From: Moniliella sp. 'wahieum'
Taxonomy: Eukaryota > Basidiomycota > Moniliellomycetes > Moniliellales > Moniliellaceae
NCBI GenBank assembly: GCA_003971905.1
Contig: RSEE01000033.1
Coordinates: 511,001-575,000 of the forward strand
DNA: 64,000 nt
Reading direction: 5' to 3'
The notes below the pieces were generated by a model that was not told the origin of the DNA, did no database searches, and saw only the letters and a list, made by a program, of their open reading frames with translations. Shown one piece after another: positions 22,191-33,068 of this stretch (within the stretch, counting starts at the first letter, position 1; each line of letters opens with the position of its first letter). The position numbers and the translations under genes were made by a program.

Positions 22191-24655
22191 ATGTCCGTCA
22201 GCACGCGCGGCCTGTCATCCAACCCCGCCAACGTATCACGTGACTATGGTCTGCTCCAGGCTCCCAACACTGCGGTCCAGCCGTTCCCTGACTTCGAAGG
22301 AGACCCGGCGGGCGTCTCATCCGCGCTCGAAGAACATGAAGACGCACTTCATGCTGTGCGGCAGTACGAAGCGGCCGAAGCGGGCCACGGCCTGCACCCT
22401 GCCCTGCCGAGGATTCCCACCACCTTGCTGCCCTTCCCGGCGCGGGCGCCAGGCCTTGTCGGACGCTGCGAGTGTTATCTCCTCGACAGGATGGCAGCCG
22501 GAACCCGTCTCAGACTCGCTCCATATCGCGCTCCCGCTCCCGCTCTCGCCTCGCCCCGGCGTTACCGGGGCAGGCTCGGCCACTGAGTTTTGTACGTCCT
22601 GCTCATGAGGGGGTCCGGCGCTCGTTCTACCAAGGTGATCATGAAGGTAGCCTCGCCAGTCGGTACCGCGACCTAGTCCTCGGCGGGAACCTGTTCCTCC
22701 CCCGTGGAACAGCTACAACACACTACATTCACCAGCACTATGCTCACGAGCATGCCGATTCCGGTGCGCCCACGCCCACTGTTTCGGGCGCCCGTCGTAC
22801 GAGCTTCAATCATCTTGGTGCGATGCCCCCCCATCACGCCGCAGACCCCAAATCATTCGAACGTCGCTGGTCGCGCAGCAGCGCAGTGACCCCGCGTCCT
22901 GCCGATATCGCCCATGTGCTGGAACAGCTTCACCTCCAAGACGCAGACATCGAGGACGCTTCGGAGCGTTCCCACCTGCTCGGCTCTCGCCCAACTTCCT
23001 ATGCTGCCATCTCCGGGGCAGGTGTATCTGGCTTATCTGCCCGCACTGTCGTACCTGGTGAACAGGCCCGTGCGTCCCACATCTCTGTGGTCCCTCCTTC
23101 TACTGTTCCTGGGCCGGGGGCCGCCGGGCAAGAGTCCGCAACATTGCTTAAATACACTCTACCCATTTGGGCTACCCATGTACTCGAGCTGTCCATCAAC
23201 TCTGTTACTGTCCTAGTCATTGGGCACCTTGGTACTTCGGGTACGTCTCTCTTCCCCCCATGATTCGTTGGGGGCACTGACTGATGCCCTTGTAGAACTG
23301 GCGGCTGCTTCGCTGGCTTCTCTCACAGGTAACGTGACTGGCTTCTCGGTCATCCAGGGATTTGTATCGGCGCTAGACTCTCTGTTGCCTGCTGCCTATT
23401 CATCGGATCGCCCCTCTGCCGTGGGCCTCTGGACTCAACGTATGGCCATCATTCTTATTGCCCTTTTGCTTCCTATTTCCCTTATCTGGTTTTGCGCGGA
23501 AAGCATCCTTCTCTCCCTCAAGCAAGACCCGCAAGTGGCCCATCTCGCTGCTCTCTATCTCCGGGTAATGATGTTCTCTCTCCCTGCGTATGCCGGTTTC
23601 GAGACGAGTCGTCGGTATCTGCAAGCGCAGGGGCTGTTTTCCGCACCGACCATTGCGGTAGGGGTGGCAAGTGTGCTGAATGTGCCCATGCAACTGCTTT
23701 TTGTCCATGGCCCTTCCCCGATTCGAATGGGGTTCCTTGGGGCCCCTGTGGCAAGCACGCTCTCGTTCTGGATCATGTTCCTTTTTGGTCTGTTCCAGTG
23801 CTGGGTTGCCCCTCGTGACGCCTGGGGTGGACTGTCGCGCAAGGCGTTTGAGTTGCGTGGCTTGGTGGTGTGGAACCTGGGCCTGGCCTCGACGTTGGCC
23901 ATGGCCGCGGAATGGTGGGCGTGGGAGGTGGCTAACTTGATCTCGTCCATGCTGGGCACGACGGCACTGGCGGCCCAGTCAGTGCTCCTGGTCACTTGCA
24001 GTCTCACCTACCAGCTCCCCTCGAGCATCGGCGTGGCAGCAGCGGTGCGGATTGGCAATTTGCTTGGAGCGAATCAACCGGCCTGGGCAGCCCAAGCGGC
24101 GCGTACGGCGCTTGTGGCTTCCTTGCTCTGCGGCATGCTCAACAGCAGCGTCCTCATTACTTTCCGCAACCAATGGGGACGGATCTCAGCTCGGACCCTG
24201 AGCTGATCGAGCTGATCGCAACCATCCTGCCCTACGTGGGGGGGTTCCAGATTTGCGATGGCCTCTGTGCCGTGGGCGCGGGCATCCTTAGGGGCAGCGG
24301 CCGGCAGAGCCAAGGGGCGGTGATCAACATCTTTGCCTACTATGCAGCTGGCTTGCCTTTGGCTGGCTACCTCCTGATGCGTTGTGGGTGGGGTCTGCAG
24401 GGGATCTGGTTTGGTCTTTCCACTGGACTTTTCCTCGCCTCGATTGGGTTCATCGTTCTCATCCTCGGTACTGATTGGAAGAACGAGGCGGAGAAGGTGC
24501 TTTCGCGGATGGAGGAGGATGCCATCCCCTCGAACGCCGTCGAGGCCAACATTGAGGCCAACATTGATGCAGTGCTGGAGGAAGTTGGATCGATCGCCGA
24601 GGAGGAGGAGGAGGAAGACTTGGATACGGAAGAACCTGCTCTTCAAGGAAAGTGA
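22191..24655 (+). CDS. MATE family efflux transporter
   Basis: This is a multidrug and toxic compound extrusion protein of the fungal Erc1-like branch, a proton- or sodium-driven antiporter in the plasma or vacuolar membrane. The start at 22191 gives a long cytosolic N-terminus of about 320 residues rich in Ser, Pro and His. The MATE fold begins at SATLLKYTLPIWATHVLELS. Intron 23241-23295 (GTACGT donor, CTTGTAG acceptor) is in phase. Typical blocks include LRVMMFSLPAYAGFETSRRY, GFLGAPVASTLSFWIMFLF, TTALAAQSVLLVTCSLTYQL and ILRGSGRQSQGAVINIFAYY, making about 12 helices. The tail is very acidic (EEEEEEDLDTEE). Frame shifts lie near 22390-22500 in the N-terminal extension and near 24180, just after FRNQWG. 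The substrate cannot be told from sequence. Confidence 0.9.
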
Positions 24656-25068
24656 CCCATTTGCACTAAATAATTAAAGCGCAGTGGTCTCGCACGTACT
24701 CTTGGCACTCTTGGCCCTGTTAGTTTGCGCTCATTCTAAGCACGGCGCTGGTTTTGCTACTATTTCGGATGAATGAACGTGATGTGGCCATATCCTGTGG
24801 GCGAAAGTGGTATAGCATTTCACGGGCGGGACCCGTCCATGATCTGCATGATCAGCGGGTGCTACCGAGCAATCGAGAACCATCAAGGTTTTGTGGATGT
24901 CAATAGGAAGCTAGACTCACACTCTCAGCACTACACTTTTTGAATATCGCCGCTACACATTCGGGACTGGTTCGGAAGGGGTCCGTATAGTAAAAAGCGC
25001 AAAATATACGCAGAGTACATCGTCGCTGCCCATCGCAGCCGTTAATTCCTGATTACACGTGGTACTGT
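24656..25068. other. Convergent 3' region between MATE and MFS genes
   Basis: Tail-to-tail spacer holding both transcript ends. It is somewhat AT-richer than its surroundings. No gene seen. Confidence 0.45.
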
Positions 25069-26885
25069 TTACAACGCAGAGCGTCCTTGCGTCTCGATCG
25101 GGTAGGAGAGCACCAACAACCACTGAACATGAACTGCACAGAAGAACAAATTGGTCCGATCAGACAAAGAAACTCATCGAGGAAAGAGCAGCAGGGGTGG
25201 GGTGGGAGGGGCAAGGCATGTGACGTACCATGGAAGCTGCGGTGAACAGAGGTGCCGACACGTTCTTTGAGTAGATAGCAATGAGGGGCGAGACCATCCC
25301 GCATAGCCGATTAGCCGCAGCACAGAGCGCGTCCCCAGTGCCGCGGTGCGGGGCCGGGATGAGTTCGGGTGGGAAGAGGTAAAGGACGGCGTACATGATT
25401 TGCTGCGTGAAGGAGACCATGCAGCTGAACGCCAAGTTGGATGCTGACGTCTTGGCCGTGGTGAAAGCGAACATGAATGCACCCGAGAGGAAGAAGCCAA
25501 GGGCCAAGCTACCCTTGCGCCCAACTACAGGCAGTTCCGCCACATAGGCACCCAAGAACGAGCCTGGCAGGGCACACACGGACACGATCACATAGTTGCG
25601 GTACGTGGTATCACCGTGCTCGCGCCTCCAGCCTTGTAGTGAGAAGAGAGATACTGGGCAAGTAGGCCGAGAACAGAGGTGCGGCAATCCCACAAAGAGC
25701 CAGGTCAAGATCAAAGCAGACATGTATACGCCATGCGGGGGCCTTGAAAGAGTGGGGTAATGTGTGACATGCTGGGATAGAACGTACGCCAGCTAATCCC
25801 GACAAACATGGTGGACCAACCACCCTTGTCTTGACCGTCGGCAGTGTCCCCTCCGACACGTGTTCTGGATCTTGTCCAGCCACTTCGCGCAACAGGCGCG
25901 CCGACAAGATCTCTTCCGAGAGGGCTTGCCGTTTCGTCGGGCAATTTCCTGCATTGCCGCTACCGCGCCGCCGAATCACGACCTTTTGAGACGAGGAACT
26001 TAGGAGATTCGGGAATCCTCATTAGAAAGCGGGCGAAAAAGCAAGCAGGGTAATGGCTCCGTAATAAATATGTGTAGCCCAGCCCCAGTTGTCCTTTTTG
26101 AGGCAGGGAGGTGCCCAGCTGCTTTGGCCGCCGGGAGATTGGAGCCATCACATGTATAGTTGGCAATCAAAGGCCAGGCAATGAGAGATGCCACGGCTTG
26201 TCCCAGGCCCAGAAGATGGCCAAGATGGCCACATGCTTTGTTTCCCTGAAGGAAGGACTTCAATGAGAAGCATCCCGTCCACAGGCAGGTTGCCGCCCAG
26301 CCCAAGACCCATACAGGCGACCAGGGCACACAAGGTAACCATATTATTGCGGCACCCCGCAGAGCCCAAAGATACCGGCCAAAAACAAGGTAGCGTTGAA
26401 AGAAAGGCGACGGCCAACGACATCGGCAAGGATGCCCCATAAAGCGCGCCAAGGAAAAGACGGCATATAGAGAGAGAGTCAAGAATTGGTAGTGCACAAA
26501 GCCAAACTCGAGCGACACTTGGCTCAGGATGATGGCCACGCCTTGAAGCCAAAGATTGTCAAGCCACCATCCGACGCACAAAGACCAAACATTTGCCACT
26601 GGAAGTAGCCCATGCCAATGTTCTCGCTCATGACCTTGTTGAGCAGATGAGCCTTGCGGATGTACTCGACGCGCCCCTCGAGGCCTTCGGCGAGGTCAAG
26701 AGCGGAAGCCCCTTGAGACTCGAGGGCATCGGGCAAGCCAATAATTCTCCGCATCGGCCTTGTGATGGATGTCCTTGTCCGATCAGGTCATGAAGGTGAT
26801 CTTCTTGCTTGAGCGGCGACTCGGCACGGACGAGGAGCTGGGGAATGTCGTCGGGATGTACAGAACTTTCGGGGCCAGGGGACAT
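25069..26885 (-). CDS. MFS transporter (SV2/sugar-porter-like)
   Basis: This is a 12-helix major facilitator of the fungal SV2-like or inorganic-phosphate/organic-acid branch. It starts at 26885 (MSPGPESSVHPDDIPQLL). The core opens with GMGYFQWQMFGLC and DNLWLQGVAIILSQV (TM1), then MGLGLGGNLPVDG, a signature of this branch. LIAWPLIANYTCDG and ESPKFLVSKGRD (the usual motif before the central loop) follow, then LPGSFLGAYVAELPVVGRKG (second-half A-like motif). The end is LPIETQGRSAL, the canonical stop-proximal motif, with stop at 25069. Intron 25134-25228 separates the last short exon, which needs one base of adjustment to read the LPIETQGR frame. Multiple frame shifts occur between 25600 and 26800. 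The substrate is unknown. Confidence 0.85.
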
Positions 26886-27557
26886 TCGGACTGATGGAGA
26901 AGGCGGGAAAGAAGAGGAATCGTCGTGTGGGCGCGCCTTTTTAGATCCACGCTCAGTAAGTCAAGGGAGGGTCCCAGTGTGGCGATTGCGCTTCTGTACG
27001 GCCCTATAGTGACTTGCTGTCATAGAGGAGGCGTCTTGTTGGTGGGGGAACGTGGGCAACATATATCTGGGCTGTGTCTGCGTCGAGTGAGGACTGCACC
27101 AGCTGCACCAGGCAATCACCAGCAGCAGAGGCACCCAGCGTGGCGTCTGGGCTGATGGCTGATGCAGATGGCTGATGCATGATGCACTGAGGGCTGGTGC
27201 AAGGGGGCGCGCCCAACAGTTTTTACTAGTTTTACTGGGCTTAGACGGCGAATGGGCGAGATCGATAACGCGTAACGCGTAACGGAAGCCATGCACATAC
27301 CGGCCACCCCGGCCACGGCGCCAGTGTCTCTCTTGCGCGCCCCCATTCACGCCACCCCCCGGCCTGCCCACCCCCGCCGCCCTCGCACCGCTGGATTAAT
27401 CATGGAACCCCACCCCGCTCCAGAGCAGCCAACATCGGCGCAATGCCAGCCACACGCCGGCACCCGCCCGCATCCGCACAGTGCCTCCATGCCACCCTGC
27501 CTGCGTGGGGGGCTTGCCATTATCACGTTTGGTCACGTGTGCCTTCCGGCAAAACAC

Positions 27558-27606
27558 TGAGACTCAGTAACTCAGTACTCAGTCTGAGTACTCAGGTACT
27601 CAGGTA
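27558..27606. repeat. ACTCAG short repeat with inverted unit
   Basis: ACTCAGT, ACTCAGG and their inverse CTGAGT occur about seven times in under 50 bases. A related TACTCAGGTA recurs at 28083-28092. Confidence 0.6.
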
Positions 27607-28099
27607 CTTCGTCTGGGCCTTTGATTATAACCGGTCTCAGCCTCTCTCCCGTCCATCGTTGTCCAGCAACACCACACACCATCCGTTCTTTCCCCCATCC
27701 AACCTCTTGAGCGCGCGTTTTTATATCGTTCGCCATTGCTTCAGCCTGAAACTGTTCGGGCAATACCGAAACTCGGAAGGGCTTTTCTCTTCAGTGGCCT
27801 GTATCTTCGAATGGAGAAGCGTGTGATCTCTGAAAACAGACGCAAGGCACAGCGCACGTGGACAAGTGTGGCGTCTCTTCAAGTCTGCCGCCTGTGAAAA
27901 GCAGCACGACCAGTTCAAGTCGATCATTCGACCATGCCCGACCACGGATTTCCAAAACGATGGATGCACAACGGACAATAAGGACAGGTGGGCGAGCAAG
28001 GAACCCGTCGCCGTGACAACTTTTTAGCAATAGTAGGGTCACGGGATTTACTACGAGAGAAGACTATGAGCACAGGTATTCAATACTCAGGTATGCTAA

Positions 28100-28112
28100 C
28101 CCCCCCCCCCCC
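28100..28112. repeat. Poly-C run (13 bases)
   Basis: Thirteen consecutive C on the plus strand follow CTAA. Confidence 0.95.
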
Positions 28113-28805
28113 TTATGTCCTTGTCAAACATTTTTAGCCTTGTAGAAATAGGCTGCCATACAATCGGTTTCGGACGAATGGCGAAAGGCAAAAGGTGGTC
28201 CGAAGTGTACATTCTCGTTCTATACTGCAGACAAAATTGATAAGCTGTGCCAGGAATAAAGTATAGTATACCGTCGCCCGATGACATTGATCGAGAAGGA
28301 AGTGAGCGAGAACGTGTTGGCCATATATCCCAAATACATTAATCGGTCTCCGTCTTTTTCACGTTAGATGCGTCGCGGACGGCAGTACGTCAAACCATGG
28401 AGTTGGGGATGGAGCCGAGCTACCTTTTTCTACTGACAGTGAGTTCATCGGCCTCTTTTCTATATCTACTCGTCTATATATTTAGAGTCGGGGACCTTAG
28501 ACATGGCAAACCGTCATACGATTCTGGAACGAGTCATGGATGTCTGTGTACACCTAATATACGATGCATGATGCGAAAGGCGGGGGTTAGGAGGGGGAGT
28601 GTCTCAACCACAATTGGGGAGACACAGGGTAATAGGGACGAGAAGAGAAAGATTGGACTCATCGAGAGGTCACAAAAGAGGGAAAAGTAGAACAAGGTTC
28701 TTGTGCCACACTAGTAACTTAATGCTCTTCCAACAACGCCGTTTTGACTTATCAGTTAGAAAGAAGGTAGGCACGTCGATCACGGCCACGACAAAGAGGT
28801 GGAGG

Positions 28806-29755
28806 CTAGGGCTCCAGGTTGGCCAAGTAGTGTGCATTCACCCTCACCACCTTATTGGTCAGACACGGGGGCCAGTACTGCCCCATGTTATCAAAGGCGA
28901 TCAGCTCGATGCCCAGCACCCCGGCTTGGGTGTTATGGGGCATTGGCCACGAAATTTTTGCAGCCAAACTCGTCACTATCTTGGCCTCGACAATGTGAGC
29001 TGCCTGGCATGGCTCTTGGAGCGGCCTCGCCTCCCCGCTTTAGACGGCCACCATCCGCTGGTCTTTCTCCAAGGCCGCTTCAATCTTCTTGTTCAACATT
29101 TGGTGGCGATCCCATTCCGAGCCGTTGAAAAACTTGCTTTGGTGCTTCTTGGACAGATGGTGGAGGGATGGGTCTCCCACTTGCTGTGTTGCAAACTCCT
29201 GCAGTGTGTTGGGAAGAAAGAATAGTGCCGCGCCATAAGGGACAGAATCTGTCGAGTTTCGGGGGCTTTTTCGTCTTCCCCTCTCTCATTAAGTGTTGAC
29301 GCAGCCTTTTCTTCCCTCCTCCAGTCTCCTTTACGCGTGCAATAGTACATATATCATGTGCATAATGCGGTTTCGCAAGACTTCATGAAGTACCGTCATA
29401 TTCATAGACACACTATCCCGCAGCGCGGTCGTGCATACTGGAAGTCTGCCTGTCCATACCGAAGGCAATTATGGTGTATGTGGCCCCCAAAACACAACAG
29501 AGAGAGAAGGCAAAGAACTGTGTTCCCCCACTGATTGTGACGGCTTGTCCCTGCTTCTTCTGTCCCTGCCAGAGGTTTGCAAAGGCTATGAGGTCCGGAT
29601 GAAAGAGCCAGGCAATGGGCAAAGGGGATTCCACTGTGCCCCTCCCCACCAAGCTTTGGACCTGTTTTTGTATATGGATGAGAGAGCTTATGACCTCTAC
29701 TTCGGACTCAGGATCGTCGATAGCTATACGAGCACCGCATCGGAGGTGGCGGCAT
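28806..29755 (-). CDS. Uncharacterised protein, uncertain gene model
   Basis: I do not recognise this gene. Reading the minus strand from an ATG at 29755, after one shift, gives a coherent segment starting DDPESEVEVISSLIHIQKQV and ending with a hydrophobic stretch QFFAFSLCCVLGATYTIIAF, a likely membrane helix. Further down, between about 29290 and 29060, another coherent segment reads ERGEDEKAPETRQILSLMAR, then SFFPNTLQEFATQQVGDP and KKHQSKFFNGSEWDRHQMLN, a Lys/Glu-rich amphipathic stretch. A third frame to a stop at 28806 reads VLGIELIAFDNMGQYWPP. The pieces have protein-like composition, unlike the shadows around them, but their joining (intron or sequence error) is unclear. It is divergent from LSM6. 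Confidence 0.3.
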
Positions 29756-29785
29756 GACGCGCGACATGCGACTCAATGTCACGCA

Positions 29786-29794
29786 TCACGTGAC
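29786..29794. promoter_or_regulatory. TCACGTGAC site upstream of LSM6
   Basis: A palindromic TCACGTGA core with trailing C lies about 150 bases before the LSM6 ATG. It is a Cbf1/bHLH-type site; the factor is inferred. Confidence 0.4.
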
Positions 29795-29939
29795 ACTTTG
29801 GAGCGGAACAGACAAGCAATAGCATGCCATGTGTCAAGGCGGAACCGCCCGGCCGCGTTTGAATTCCGCCAAGGTCGCCTCTTGGACATCGCAATGTGTT
29901 TCCCACCATCATCCGTCCTCGTTGTGCTCCACAAGCGCC

Positions 29940-30257
29940 ATGTCCGACCAACCCTCTGGCGCCAAGGGATCGCCCAACGACTTTCTCAAAAACGTGATTG
30001 GAAAACCAGTCGTTGTCCGTCTCGTTTCGGGGATCGACTATCGCGGCACTCTTACCGGCCTGGATGGCCACATGAACATTGCGCTCGAGGAGACTACCGA
30101 GTGGTCCGAAGGCACGCAAAAGGCCGCCTATGGCGATGCGTTTGTGCGTGGCAACAATGGTGCGTCTTTCTGCCTTTGGATCCCTTTTGGATCCAATACT
30201 GACCCTCCTACTGTTTGGTGCCCAACCTGGACAGTTTTGTACATCAGCGCTGCATGA
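29940..30257 (+). CDS. LSM6: U6 snRNA-associated Sm-like protein Lsm6
   Basis: Lsm6 is a subunit of the Lsm1-7 ring (cytoplasmic mRNA decapping) and the Lsm2-8 ring (U6 snRNA 3' end binding). It is an intact gene of 80 residues: exon 29940-30159, intron 30160-30234 (GTGCGT donor, ACAG acceptor) and a 23-base last exon. Sm1 motif: PVVVRLVSGIDYRGTLTGLD. The DGHMNIALEE motif binds RNA (Asp and Asn), and Sm2 closes with FVRGNNVLYIS. The junction GNN|VLYIS fits the family exactly. LSM2, a partner in the same rings, lies 9 kb away. Confidence 0.96.
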   Translation: MSDQPSGAKGSPNDFLKNVIGKPVVVRLVSGIDYRGTLTGLDGHMNIALEETTEWSEGTQKAAYGDAFVRGNNGASFCLWIPFGSNTDPPTVWCPTWTVLYISAA

Positions 30258-30794
30258 ATATCCCTTGCCTGATTCTGGATGCATTCATTCCCTATTGTTG
30301 CACGTTTGAGGCCAGGCGAGGGCAGTCTGCACCTCTTGCCACGCGCGGGGCGATCTGTTAGCCTGGGGTCGGTGTGGACTGGGATCGGGTGGGGTTTAGG
30401 CCTTGATGTTGGGTGTCGTGCCGTCGGAGGTGGTGACAGCTAGTTGTCCTGAGCAAATAGGCGGACTCCTCACGTGACTGGACAGTTGCCTTCGGGATGC
30501 TGCTCCTGATGAGCTAAGCAGGCAGCGTGGCGAACAGAAGGGTTGCGTAGTCACGTGCTGTCGGCCGATTCGGGGGGGGCTGCGAGAAGAGCAGCCGGCT
30601 GGTGCGGAGCCTCTCGGCGCAGCGGAAGGTGCTGGCTTACAAATGGCACGCCAGCCAGGCCAGAGGGGCAGTACGCCGGGAGAGGCAGCGACCAGGTTGT
30701 TCTGGGGCCTACCCTGCTACTGCACAGTGGATCAAGCGCCTGCCACGCTGCTGCTTTCCCGCCACCACTCCCACTCCATCGCCCAGCCGTGACC
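30258..30794. promoter_or_regulatory. LSM6-QCR6 spacer with CACGTG sites
   Basis: About 540 bases. TCACGTGAC occurs at 30470-30478 and TCACGTG at 30551-30557, about 320 and 240 bases before QCR6. No gene seen. Confidence 0.4.
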
Positions 30795-31360
30795 ATGTCC
30801 CTCACCACCTTTGGCGAGCCAGACACAAGCGCCGGCATGTTCGGTGCTGTGACCAGCTTCGTGTCCTCCTTCCTCCCCACCGTCCACGCCGAAGAGGAGG
30901 AGAGGAGGAGAGCGAGGAGGAGGCAGAGGAAGAGGAGGAGGAAGACGACGAGCCCGTGGACCCTCGCGAGGAGATCTACGCTGCATGTGAGGAAAAGGAG
31001 TGCAGCTCCGCCAAGCACCACTTTGAGGAGTGTCAAACTCGCGTGGAGGCTGGCAAGCTTCTCTTCGAGGGTGAAGACTGCATTGAGGAGTTGTACGTTT
31101 TGCCGACCGACCTTATGTCCGCGCCAGAAGCATATTATTTCCTGGCGAGGATCCCATTTGCTGGGAAAGCTAACTCTTTTTGCCCTTTGATCCCCTCGCT
31201 CTACCCTATTCTGTCTTTCTTGCCTGCTTTTGGCCAAGTTGTGAGTCCCTCCCTCTCGTTACCCATGACGACACCACTAACCGCTACTTGGAACCCAGTC
31301 CACCTTACCCACTGTGCGGCCGAGTGCACGGCGCCCAAGCTGTTTGCCAAGTTGGCTTAA
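30795..31360 (+). CDS. QCR6: Cytochrome bc1 complex hinge protein (Qcr6)
   Basis: This is the acidic hinge subunit of respiratory complex III, which helps cytochrome c1 dock cytochrome c in the intermembrane space. The start at 30795 gives MSLTTFGEPDTSAG and a segment FGAVTSFVSSFLPTVHAEEE. A Glu/Asp-only stretch follows and then the conserved core CEEKECSSAKHHFEECQTRV with EGEDCIEE. An intron at 31093-31298 (GTACGT donor, CACTAAC branch, CCCAG acceptor) leads to HLTHCAAECTAPKLFAKLA, the canonical C-terminus. Paired Cys form the two helix-linking disulfides of the family. Two single-base adjustments are needed, one in the GAG-rich acidic stretch near 30900 and one at the exon junction. Size is about 119 residues, as expected. 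Confidence 0.92.
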
Positions 31361-31930
31361 TCGTGCACCCCGGTCACGGTCGAGTTGCTGTCCCGATGCC
31401 AACTTGCACACTCGGACTCTGGTGCAAAATGCATATCTACGCAAGCACCTATTTCTTAGTACCTCCCGACTTCAGCTTTTATTCACCGATCTCATCTCAC
31501 CCGATTCACTTTCGACCTAGCCAGGCGAGGAAGAAAGGTACATATTCATCCACTGAGACAAGAACGCACTGGATCCGACTGTTAGATTCGGTAGGAAGAA
31601 GCGGATGTAACACGGGCGTTTAGAGCGACAGAGAGAGGCCCAAGCGATGGCCATGGAACAGAGGCGATGGTAGGTAAAGGAACGAAATCAAGTGAGGAGC
31701 AGTGCGAAAAAACTGGATCAACGTCCGCGAGAGGCTTTAACCAAAGATAGCATGCATCCCAAAGTTGACTGGGATGAGGGCGAGTGGAAGTTCATTGGAG
31801 ATGCGTAGAGCACATTGCGAAGAGCAGGGGCCGCCAGTATGGTCTCAGGCGGTAAAAGGGGGACAGTATGGAGGCGTGAACGGGACCAGGTCCGACAGGA
31901 CGACAGAGAGGATAGCAGAGGAGAGGAATG

Positions 31931-32598
31931 TTAACAGTTGCATGAGTCTTCCGTCTGTGCCCCTCCCCTTAGATCTACCCCCGCCCGGCCGGGACTTGCA
32001 CGGGAAGCAGAAGACGAGGGAGCGTTGCGCGGCAGCTTCTCAGCAATCAAACGGAACAACTCTGTCACGTTGTTCCCCGACTTGGCCGACGTCTCAAGAA
32101 AAAGCAGCCCTTCTTGGGCCGCGTACGACTCAGCCTCTTCTGTTGGCACAGCTCTCGTTTCCGACGCCAAGTCGGCTTTGTTGCCGGCGAGAGCAATGAC
32201 AATGTTGGGATCTGCTTGGCGGTGCAATTCGGCGATCCATTCCTTGGCTTTGGCCAGAGAAGTCTGGGGTTGGGATGGGGTTAGCGAAACCCAACACAGA
32301 TCGAGTCACAACGTACCGCCTGAGTCACGTCGTACACTACCACAGCGCAATTGGCATTGCGGTAATACATCGGCGCCAGCGACTTGTACCGCTCCTGTCC
32401 GGCGGTATCCCAGATCTCGAACTTGACAATGGTGTTGGGGTCGAGGCGAATGGACTGGGTAAGGAAGGCAGCACCAATGGTGGACTCGCGATAGTCGTCA
32501 AACTGGTCCTTGACGAAGCGCATGACCAGCGAACTCTTTCCTACGGCGGACTCGCCGAGCAGTACCAGCTTGAACTGGAACGTCTGTGGTGTGGACAT
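31931..32598 (-). CDS. YPT5: Rab5-type small GTPase (Ypt5/Vps21)
   Basis: This GTPase controls early endosome tethering and fusion. It is an intact two-exon gene: 32317-32598 and 31931-32263, with a 53-base intron in phase 0 (GTACGT donor, CTAAC branch), coding 204 residues. Motifs: P-loop GESAVGKSS near residue 15, switch [12 protein letters not shown] (the Rab5 class signature), [26 protein letters not shown] (guanine specificity) and [10 protein letters not shown]. The C-terminus is SCNC, a CXC double geranylgeranylation site. Because the switch I and interswitch residues match the Rab5 class, the assignment is firm. No frame break. Confidence 0.95.
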
Positions 32599-33068
32599 GG
32601 GGGCGGACAGGAAGCGGGAAGGTGGGGCAGTGGCAGTGGTGGCGGTAGCAGATGCGTGCTCGCTCTACCCAGGCGTCTGTCAGCTGGGGGGTGGGGCGTG
32701 GCATGCATGACATGCGGCAGGTGGCAGCGGCCGACATGGCACGGATGATCGATGAGATGACGCGATGATCCGGCACAGACCTCGTGCTGGCTGCTGCGCT
32801 GATAGGGCCCTGAAAGTTGAAACGCCGCTCTGATTAGGTAATTGGCCGCCCCCAATGCCGAGCCCTCCCACGTGCTCTCGGCGCTCCCTCGTCCTCAGGC
32901 TCAGTGCTCGGGCAGGGCATGCTGGTGGACCTGGGCAACTCGGATGCCCCGAGTGCAAACACCATCGCATGTGGCACCAGTCGAGACCGACTCCACCAGC
33001 AACATCCATGCCTGGTAAAACACATGCCAACAACGTTACCGTCATGCATTCCATTCGCATGGACGACA
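32599..33068. other. Intergenic spacer YPT5/PRS
   Basis: About 470 bases: the YPT5 promoter side and the PRS 3' end. It has a few GATG/GCATG runs but nothing else clear. Confidence 0.45.

Larger units (their letters stand above)
26886..28805. other. Gene-poor stretch with short repeats
   Basis: No convincing coding frame. It contains two adjacent ACGCGT sites (27268-27273 and 27275-27280), about 380 bases upstream of the MFS start; a patch of interleaved ACTCAG/GTACTCAG repeats (27558-27606); and a run of 13 C (28100-28112). A frame at 28397-28690 is AT-rich and without motifs. Confidence 0.45.

Noticed and set aside
28599-29225. Plus-strand 208-residue ORF
   Set aside because: No motifs; the minus strand of the same region gives more protein-like segments.
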